Shown: one piece after another, positions 1 to 4,739 of the stretch | Numbering within the stretch: position 1 is the stretch's first letter | Layout of the letters: every line of letters begins with the position of its first letter | NCBI GenBank assembly: GCA_030638625.1 | Contig: DAOWEE010000286.1 | Span: forward strand, 1 to 6,811 | Reading direction: 5' to 3' | DNA: 6,811 bases | Origin: Methanosarcinales archaeon | GTDB lineage: Archaea; Halobacteriota; Methanosarcinia; Methanosarcinales; Methanocomedenaceae | Translations under genes and position numbers: made by a program | Notes under the pieces: generated by a model | Told to the model about the DNA's origin: nothing | The model's database searches: none | Seen by the model: the letters and a program-made list of their open reading frames with translations, nothing else

Positions 1-1377
1 CAGGTGTCCCCTGTCCTGCCCGGTAGTGGGTTCATCCAGCACAATAATATCAGGTTCCATAGACAATATGGAAGCCACAGCCAGCCTCTGCCTCTGGCCC
101 CGGCTTAGTGAATGCGGGTGCCTGTCGCGGTAATCTGATAGTTCCATCATTTCAAGGGCCTGGTCTACCTTCTTATCAATATCATCAGGTTTTGATTGCC
201 TGTTCTTAAGCCCGAAAGCCACCTCATCATGCACAGTGTCAGTAAATAACTGGTAGTCAGGATTCTGGAACAAATACCCAACACCCTGGGCCAGTTCAGC
301 TACGCCCAGTTTTCGTATATCCTGCCCGTCTATCAGAATTCGCCCCATCGACGGCCTGTTAAGTCCTATCAGGCAGCTCAAAAGGGTGGTCTTTCCTGAA
401 CCATTGGGTCCGATAATAGCCACAAATTCACCACGACCTATCTGCAGGTCCACACCCTTCAATGCCTGGTGGCCTCCATGGTAACTATACTCTACATTCT
501 CAAATACCACATGGGGCTGACCCCTGGCCGGATAAGACGTCGCTGGCATATCTTTGGAAGAGCTATTAAGACTAGCCAGGCCAGATACAATCTCCTGATA
601 TGAAGGTCTTACCTCCAGCAAACTTGAAATACGCATCAACTGAGGGAGATGAATGCCAATACCCTCCAGGACATCAAGGTTCTGGCTGAAAATATCACAG
701 GTATTCCCATCCAGGATTATCCTGCCTTTGTCCATCACAACCGACCTGTCAGCAAGGGCCAGCACCTCATCGATTTTGTGTTCTATCAGGATTATTGTAA
801 TCCCCTGGTCTTGGTTCAGGTGTTTCAGTGTTTCAAATACCTCTTTTGTACCTGCCGGGTCAAGGTCTGAGGTCGGTTCGTCAAGCACCAGAATTTTAGG
901 TTCCATTGCAAGATTGCCTGCAATGGCGGTTCTCTGCTTCTCCCCTCCCGAGAGCGTGAATGTGAACCTTTCCTTCAAATTCTCTAATCCCACCGTTTCC
1001 AGGGAGTTCTTCACACGGGACTGGATCCCTTCCCTTTCAATCCCTAAATTCTCAGGGCCAAAGGCAACGTCCGCCTCTACTGTCAACCCAAATAACTGTG
1101 TATCAGGATTCTGGAACACCACCCCGACATCAGTGGATAACTGGTAGACCTTATGGTCACGGACATTTTTTCCGTTTATGGATATCTCACCTTGCAGGTC
1201 TCCACCCGCTACTTTTGGAATAATACCATTCAAGCACTGCACAAGAGTTGATTTCCCGCAACCGCTGGGTCCCAGCAGGAGTATAAACTCACCCTCTTCG
1301 ACTTTGAGGCTGATATTATCAAGTGCTGCTTCATCAGAATCAGGATAATGATAAGTAAGATTTTCAATTGATATCAT
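1..1377 (-). CDS. ecfA: ECF transporter double ATPase (EcfA1-EcfA2 fusion), C-terminus cut by window edge
   Basis: This is the cytoplasmic ATP-hydrolysing subunit of an energy-coupling factor importer, with two nucleotide-binding domains in one chain. Reading from an ATG at 1377 gives 459 codons with no stop. Domain 1 (about residues 1-230) has Walker A GPSGCGKST at 36-44, Q-loop Q89 in FQNPDTQLFG, signature LSGGEKQR at 142-149, Walker B LVLDEP at 163-168 and H-loop H200. A linker of about 55 residues with an LPQ motif, typical of EcfA proteins, leads to domain 2 (from about 289), which has Walker A GPNGSGKTT at 323-331, signature LSRGQRQR at 424-431 and Walker B E449. The sequence stops in the D-loop region, so roughly 100 residues including the second H-loop lie outside the window. 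All visible catalytic residues are intact. SRGQ instead of SGGQ in domain 2 is common in this family. The gene is divergent from ecfT, its expected membrane partner. Fused ATPases also occur in YkoD-type systems. A GGGTGG sequence lies 12 nt upstream of the ATG. Confidence 0.95.
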   Translation of the reverse strand, partial: MISIENLTYHYPDSDEAALDNISLKVEEGEFILLLGPSGCGKSTLVQCLNGIIPKVAGGDLQGEISINGKNVRDHKVYQLSTDVGVVFQNPDTQLFGLTVEADVAFGPENLGIEREGIQSRVKNSLETVGLENLKERFTFTLSGGEKQRTAIAGNLAMEPKILVLDEPTSDLDPAGTKEVFETLKHLNQDQGITIILIEHKIDEVLALADRSVVMDKGRIILDGNTCDIFSQNLDVLEGIGIHLPQLMRISSLLEVRPSYQEIVSGLASLNSSSKDMPATSYPARGQPHVVFENVEYSYHGGHQALKGVDLQIGRGEFVAIIGPNGSGKTTLLSCLIGLNRPSMGRILIDGQDIRKLGVAELAQGVGYLFQNPDYQLFTDTVHDEVAFGLKNRQSKPDDIDKKVDQALEMMELSDYRDRHPHSLSRGQRQRLAVASILSMEPDIIVLDEPTTGQDRGHL

Positions 1378-1395
1378 TTCTATTTCTATCCACCC

Positions 1396-1411
1396 AATTG
1401 ACACTAATTAA
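1396..1411 (+). repeat. Promoter-shared word AATTGACACTA-TTAA, copy 1
   Basis: AATTGACACTA followed by ATTAA lies immediately upstream of the plus-strand TATA box, between the ecfA start and the ecfT core promoter. The same 11-mer followed by TTAA recurs at 4710-4724 before the large surface protein gene. It may be a common regulator site, or a chance match in AT-rich DNA. Confidence 0.4.
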
Positions 1412-1471
1412 GTATAAATAATATAGCATTATATCGGAAGTAATACTTTTACATTAAATCGTAATAACTTT

Positions 1472-1476
1472 GGTGA
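1472..1476 (+). promoter_or_regulatory. Ribosome binding site GGTGA supporting a TTG start for ecfT
   Basis: GGTGA matches the archaeal anti-Shine-Dalgarno sequence and lies 4 nt before the TTG at 1481. It decides the start, because the conserved EcfT N-terminus (Y-x-x-x-x-T-x-x-H-x-x-DPRxKL) begins only a few codons later and no ATG is available in the right place. Confidence 0.65.
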
Positions 1477-1480
1477 TATT

Positions 1481-2332
1481 TTGCGGGGAATATTTCGTTA
1501 CGAACAAAAGGAGACAATAATACACAACATAGACCCCAGGGTCAAATTAATCTGGGTATTCAGTGTCTCCACCCTGACCATCACAGCCGGAGTGCCCTGG
1601 GTATTGCTGGCGATATTCCTGTCAACCCTGCCGTTTTGGGCACTCCTTCGCCCTTCCAGGGAGAAGGTCAGTTCAGTTGCTTTTGTACTATTTACAATGG
1701 TCTTTGGGTTCATGGTATCCCAATCATTATTCTATTACTGGGGTGAGACACCCACATTTACCATCATCCCGGCACACTTTCCGGTAATTGGAACCATTAC
1801 GGGCGGCATTCATGTATATATGGAAGGTGCCGTGTATGGTTTCATCCAGTCGTTCCGGTTCATGGCATCGGTAAGTGCCGCCCTCCTGCTTGTGGCCACC
1901 ACCCATCCCAGTGAACTCATTGCCGGAACTGTACGTTTTATCCAGATAGGCAAGAGACAATTCGGTTTTCCAAGTGAGATTGCTTTCATGGTTTCTTCGG
2001 CAGTAAGTTTTGCACCCTCCATGATAGAGGAAAGTCTCATCACCATAAATGCCATGCAGGTACGTGGCCTTAAGATGAAAGGTATCACTAACAAGATAGT
2101 TGCATTGAAATACCTGTTTTTCCCGCTGGTCATCAATATTTTAAGGTCAGGTCGCCAGATGGCTATCGCTGCCGATTCCAGGGCTTTCAGGGCAACGAAG
2201 CACAGGACATACTTAAACGAACTAAAACTGGGTCGCGCTGATTATATTTTTCTCTCTTACATTTTTGTCTTCATGGGTATCGGGCTATATCTCAGTTTTA
2301 TAGGATATGGCGGCACAGTACCGGGGTTATAA
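1481..2332 (+). CDS. ecfT: ECF transporter transmembrane coupling subunit EcfT (CbiQ family)
   Basis: EcfT is the integral membrane scaffold that couples the two ATPase domains to the substrate-binding S-component. The 283-residue product is close to the usual family length. The N-terminus has the family hallmark T-x-x-H-x-x-DPRxKL (HNIDPRVKL at 15-23). Hydrophobic helices are visible at roughly 22-55 (probably two), 65-86, 112-140, 204-222 and 254-275. The two cytoplasmic coupling motifs that dock onto the ATPase grooves are recognisable as QVRG (193-196) and DSRAF (232-236), variants of the usual ARG and SRAF/ARGY. The start is TTG, chosen because of the GGTGA site just upstream and the good fit of the N-terminus to the family. 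The stop codon is 1 nt from the next ATG, so it leads an operon with the exoprotein and S-component genes. CbiQ of a cobalt/nickel importer is the same superfamily; no CbiM/CbiN gene is visible here, so the metal-specific name is not used. Confidence 0.93.
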   Translation: MRGIFRYEQKETIIHNIDPRVKLIWVFSVSTLTITAGVPWVLLAIFLSTLPFWALLRPSREKVSSVAFVLFTMVFGFMVSQSLFYYWGETPTFTIIPAHFPVIGTITGGIHVYMEGAVYGFIQSFRFMASVSAALLLVATTHPSELIAGTVRFIQIGKRQFGFPSEIAFMVSSAVSFAPSMIEESLITINAMQVRGLKMKGITNKIVALKYLFFPLVINILRSGRQMAIAADSRAFRATKHRTYLNELKLGRADYIFLSYIFVFMGIGLYLSFIGYGGTVPGL

Positions 2333-2333
2333 A

Positions 2334-3260
2334 ATGAAGGGGATCATGCTGTTAATTTCCATCCTGATACTGGTACCACTGGCCTCAGCCGGTGAATGGA
2401 GGGGAGAAGGGACTCCACTTTATACCATAGCAGAAGGTGCAATTCATGGTGGGATTTACGTAGGTGGTGGTCATGGGTTGACCTATGAAGACCCTTATGT
2501 GGAATACTTTGACCTGCCAGCTAACATCGAATATGCCCGCCTGTATGTATCCATGTGGAATTACAACGAAGGCGACTGGATTGAGGTCAGCATTAATGAA
2601 GATAAATTTGGTGAAAAAAGTGAACCTGACTATGTGGCCGCTTGGGGGGTTTGCCATTATGCATTTACTATTACTGATGAATTTTCTCCCGGACTGAACA
2701 CTGTATCGGTAACCTACCATAACACAAACGGCGCGCCATATAGCATTGTCCTGGTGGCAGCTTATAAGAATGATACCATGCCACAAACCCGGTTCTGGAT
2801 TACCGAAGGAAACCATGCCCTGTCAGAAATGGGAAAAAATGACAATTCAGAGGTAACATTCGAGAGTGAACCCTTAGAAGCAACAACCAATGCCACACTA
2901 TGGACTATGATGATTGCAGGAAATGAAGGTGAAATGGATACGTTATATTTCAATTCTCATTTGCTGGGCGAAGATGTTGGCAGGAGAAAATCAGGTGCAT
3001 ATTTAGACCTGGACAGATGGGATGTTACTGAATTTATGGTTGATGCCAATAATTCAGTCCGCTTCGACCGTGGGGAAGAGTCATATATTCATCCTTTCAA
3101 TGCAGTTCTTGCGGTAGAGTACATGGAAGACCAGGGAGAAGATTACATTCAGATTAATACAAAGGTCGAATCAAAACAAACAAGTGTACCGATAGCAGTT
3201 GTTCTGGTTACTGTCCTTTCATTGTTGTTCCTTGTATACATGGTCAGGAGGAAAAAATGA
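2334..3260 (+). CDS. Membrane-anchored DUF3344-like extracytoplasmic protein
   Basis: This 308-residue protein has a clear signal peptide (1-19, ending ASA), a secreted globular domain of about 260 residues, and a C-terminal membrane helix (about 284-303) followed by RRKK, so it is predicted to stand on the outer face of the cytoplasmic membrane. The globular part resembles DUF3344, an uncharacterised archaeal domain; I recognise it from its pattern and its similarity to the large protein at 4740. Shared blocks are GGIYVGGGHGL (39-49), ARLYV, MPQ-x-x-x-WI-x-EGN (149-160), LWT (189-191), DTL, and NSVRFDR (240-246). Three N-X-S/T sequons are present. The start at 2334 is preferred over an in-frame ATG at 2307, which lies inside ecfT and would add nine residues in front of a good signal peptide. 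Its place between ecfT and the S-component suggests a transporter accessory such as substrate capture or docking; that role is inference. Confidence 0.85.
   Translation: MKGIMLLISILILVPLASAGEWRGEGTPLYTIAEGAIHGGIYVGGGHGLTYEDPYVEYFDLPANIEYARLYVSMWNYNEGDWIEVSINEDKFGEKSEPDYVAAWGVCHYAFTITDEFSPGLNTVSVTYHNTNGAPYSIVLVAAYKNDTMPQTRFWITEGNHALSEMGKNDNSEVTFESEPLEATTNATLWTMMIAGNEGEMDTLYFNSHLLGEDVGRRKSGAYLDLDRWDVTEFMVDANNSVRFDRGEESYIHPFNAVLAVEYMEDQGEDYIQINTKVESKQTSVPIAVVLVTVLSLLFLVYMVRRKK
3246..3251 (+). promoter_or_regulatory. Strong AGGAGG ribosome binding site within the upstream gene's 3' end
   Basis: AGGAGG lies 5 nt before the ATG at 3257 and inside the last codons of the preceding exoprotein gene. 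With the 4-nt ATGA stop/start overlap this suggests translational coupling of the exoprotein and the S-component-like protein. Confidence 0.7.
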
Positions 3261-4336
3261 AGCGTCTGGCCTTCATTTTGTTACTGATTGTTTTCCTGCC
3301 TCATTTAGCGGCTGCCGAACTTGAAATCGGTATGGACATACCCCTGAAAAGTAAAGAAATTTATCAGGAAGACCGGCTGGTTGCAGGTGTATCATGGCAT
3401 GAGAGGGGACAGGTCACTCTGACTAATACAGGGGATGAAATACTTCACGACATCCTGGTATCAGTAGATGTCCCCCTTGGAATGGATATCGAAATTCCGA
3501 TACAGGCTATGAAAAACATCAGTGCTGATAATAACACTATAACAGCCAGCATCGGTGAGTTGGAGCCGGGTGAATCCATATCCTTTATTTTCAGTGTAAA
3601 ACCACCCGAGTCAATCCAATACAAGAAAAAAGGAAGTTTTGTAATCTCAGCCAGTTACGAGGATGGCGCCGCCCCACATTCCAGCAGCTATACCCATGAT
3701 GTTGAGGTTGTACCTCCCCCCTCTTGGATAACCTATGCTACTGTGCTGGCAAGTATATCCATCATTCTATTGGCCTTTTTAATTGCATGGAAATTCAATG
3801 TGCTCGAAGCGTTCACTACCATTGACCTCATTACAATAGCCCTCCTGGCCGGGCTTATCGGTGTAGTTTTCAGGTGGTTCTGGCAGACCTTCAATGACCT
3901 GCTGGGTCCATTGGGCGGATTGCTGTTCACCATACCCACTGCTGTTTTGATGATAATAGCTCTCCAGCTTGTAAGAAAGCCGGGGACTGCTACGCTGCTG
4001 TTCACAGTGGTTGAACTTGTTGCACTCATCGTATGGGGCACAAATATCACTGTATGGATGGGGTGGTATATGACCGAAGGCATAATCGTGGACATACTGG
4101 TATTGTTATTCAAGAAAGATTATGCAGACCGGCGGAGCACTGCTATAATCTATGCCGTGGCAAGGAGCGCTTACGCTTATTGGATGTTCTATTTCTTTTT
4201 TGCGCCTGCCGTCTGGAAGGTGTATTATGCCCCCTGGTATGCCTGGGGTGAAGTGGGCATTGCCGCTATCGGAGGCCTGATAGGGGGGGCAATAGGATAC
4301 AATATTGCTAAAAAGGTGAGAGGAGCGATGATGTAA
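3257..4336 (+). CDS. Putative ECF S-component (YkoE-like) fused to an N-terminal extracytoplasmic beta-sandwich
   Basis: The 359-residue product begins with a signal peptide (1-20, ending AAA). Residues about 40-152 form a secreted domain resembling DUF11/NEW3-type archaeal beta-sandwiches, with VTLTNTGDEILHDI, then IGELEPGESISFIF and an SYxxD-type end. A membrane helix (157-178) follows, then a polytopic domain with about six further helices: 187-205, 219-237, 244-260, 265-285, 295-317 and 330-350. The size and helix number match ECF S-components. RKPGTA (240-245) followed by a helix with a conserved Glu (E253), and a later MTEG (272-275), recall the YkoE family of thiamin-related S-components. 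That resemblance is from memory of the family pattern and is weak. Co-encoding with EcfT and, divergently, the double ATPase is the strongest argument for an S-component role, because no other candidate is visible. It overlaps the upstream gene by 4 nt. The substrate is not determined; a different membrane accessory protein remains possible. Confidence 0.7.
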   Translation: MKRLAFILLLIVFLPHLAAAELEIGMDIPLKSKEIYQEDRLVAGVSWHERGQVTLTNTGDEILHDILVSVDVPLGMDIEIPIQAMKNISADNNTITASIGELEPGESISFIFSVKPPESIQYKKKGSFVISASYEDGAAPHSSSYTHDVEVVPPPSWITYATVLASISIILLAFLIAWKFNVLEAFTTIDLITIALLAGLIGVVFRWFWQTFNDLLGPLGGLLFTIPTAVLMIIALQLVRKPGTATLLFTVVELVALIVWGTNITVWMGWYMTEGIIVDILVLLFKKDYADRRSTAIIYAVARSAYAYWMFYFFFAPAVWKVYYAPWYAWGEVGIAAIGGLIGGAIGYNIAKKVRGAMM

Positions 4337-4337
4337 C

Positions 4338-4532
4338 ATGGAACCTGAAAAATTAAAGATAAAACTTGAACACTGGGCTGAGCATAATAGCAGCCATGCA
4401 GCTGGATTTCGAAAGCAAGCACTGGAAGCCGGAGAGATGGGGCGCAAGGATATTGAAACTGAATTGTTATTAGCTGCAGAGGCTATGGACAAGGCGGGCA
4501 GTCATCTTCGCGGGGCAATAGAAAAATTATAA
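4338..4532 (+). CDS. Small helical protein with HxxxHxxxH motif
   Basis: This 64-residue protein has no signal peptide or membrane helix and is predicted to be cytoplasmic and nearly all alpha-helical, with two amphipathic helices (about 2-31 and 35-63). His12, His16 and His20 in HWAEHNSSHA are spaced i, i+4, i+8 and would line one face of the first helix, a geometry suited to metal binding. I recall similar short proteins with HW-x-x-HN-x-x-HA segments in archaeal metal-handling contexts but cannot name a characterised family. The ATG lies 1 nt after the S-component stop, and a GGTGAGAGG sequence at 4315-4323 within the upstream gene can serve as ribosome binding site, so it is the last gene of the ecfT operon. 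The strong coding bias, operon position and following T-rich tract support a real gene. A role as an intracellular acceptor or regulator of the transported compound is speculation. Confidence 0.78.
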   Translation: MEPEKLKIKLEHWAEHNSSHAAGFRKQALEAGEMGRKDIETELLLAAEAMDKAGSHLRGAIEKL

Positions 4533-4539
4533 CTTCCAC

Positions 4540-4557
4540 TTTTTTTCAATTTCTTTT
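4540..4557 (+). terminator. T-rich putative transcription terminator of the ecfT operon
   Basis: A run of seven T (4540-4546) followed by a second pyrimidine-rich stretch ending in TTCTTTT begins 8 nt after the stop codon of the small His protein. Archaeal RNA polymerase terminates at oligo-T tracts without needing a hairpin. A further T6 run at 4607-4612 could act as a backup. Confidence 0.5.
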
Positions 4558-4660
4558 AATCCATAGTATCAGTGAGATTTAATGAAAAGTATTGCATTGA
4601 ACTGAATTTTTTAACAAACCACTGTATTATTTCCATGAGTTGTGGCTTCCAATAGTACAT

Positions 4661-4681
4661 ATGGCAATATTTATATGCCAT
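4661..4681 (+). promoter_or_regulatory. Inverted repeat enclosing the TATA box (operator candidate)
   Basis: Perfect 6-bp arms ATGGCA (4661-4666) and TGCCAT (4676-4681) flank a 9-nt AT-only centre that contains most of the TATA-like element. A dimeric regulator bound here would block TBP, so it is a plausible repressor site. No such repeat was noticed upstream of ecfT. Confidence 0.4.
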
Positions 4682-4709
4682 CAATGTTACTGATTGATGT
4701 ATTCGTAAT

Positions 4710-4724
4710 AATTGACACTATTAA
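4710..4724 (+). repeat. Promoter-shared word AATTGACACTA-TTAA, copy 2
   Basis: This is the second copy of the 11-mer found at 1396-1406, in the same orientation, here about 35 nt downstream of the TATA-like element and 15 nt before the start codon. A second shared word, TCGTAATAA, overlaps it at 4703-4711 and also occurs at 1459-1467 in the ecfT leader. The different placement relative to each TATA box weakens a simple common-operator reading. Confidence 0.4.
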
Positions 4725-4739
4725 TCGGGGGAAATTCAC

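Larger units (their letters stand above)
1378..1480. promoter_or_regulatory. Divergent promoter region between ecfA and ecfT
   Basis: This 103-nt AT-rich gap separates the two divergently transcribed halves of the ECF module and must hold both promoters. On the plus strand TATAAATA lies at 1413-1420, which would place transcription start near 1440-1446 and give a leader of about 35-40 nt before the ecfT start. On the minus strand the same sequence reads ATTTATACT (1411-1419), which would start the ecfA transcript near 1389 with a very short leader. The two core promoters therefore appear to overlap, so one bound regulator could control both. A 5-bp inverted repeat (AAGTA-A-TACTT, 1438-1448) sits at the predicted plus-strand start. 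The leader is too short for a TPP or cobalamin riboswitch, and none was seen. The promoter assignment rests on sequence resemblance only. Confidence 0.6.
4533..4739 (+). promoter_or_regulatory. Intergenic region with the promoter of the large surface protein
   Basis: This 207-nt gap contains no credible gene. Its left half holds the T-rich terminator-like tracts. Its right half has a TATA-like ATTTATAT at 4669-4676, which predicts transcription start near 4700 and a leader of about 40 nt. The TATA element lies inside an inverted repeat (ATGGCA-N9-TGCCAT, 4661-4681). A word shared with the ecfA/ecfT divergent promoter, AATTGACACTA then TTAA (4710-4724), lies in the predicted leader. Just before the ATG is CGGGGGAAA, a weak G-rich ribosome binding site. 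Confidence 0.55.

Noticed and set aside
653..1147. Open frame of 164 codons on the plus strand
   Set aside because: It is antisense to the first ATPase domain, whose minus-strand frame has all the expected ABC motifs; the plus-strand product has no recognisable domain and Ser/Pro-rich composition typical of a shadow frame.
1378..1480. TPP or cobalamin riboswitch upstream of ecfT or ecfA
   Set aside because: The gap is too short and none of the conserved core sequences of these riboswitches was seen.
1810..2136. Minus-strand frame of 108 codons
   Set aside because: It is antisense to well-conserved EcfT sequence and has no upstream promoter or ribosome binding signal.
2307..2333. Upstream ATG for the DUF3344-like exoprotein
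   Set aside because: It overlaps the end of ecfT and would place nine polar residues in front of a standard signal peptide; the ATG at 2334 gives a normal MKGIM-type start.
4283..4289. G7 tract in the S-component gene, with another at 4893-4899 in the surface protein gene, considered as phase-variation slippage sites
   Set aside because: Both frames run intact through the tracts as Gly-Gly codons at expected positions, seven G is short for slippage, and such switching is not established in methanogens.
1481..4336. CbiMNQO/NikMNQO-type cobalt or nickel importer
   Set aside because: EcfT is of the CbiQ superfamily, but no CbiM-like protein with the Met-x-His N-terminus and no CbiN is visible; the putative S-component starts with a signal peptide, so a metal-importer name is not justified.
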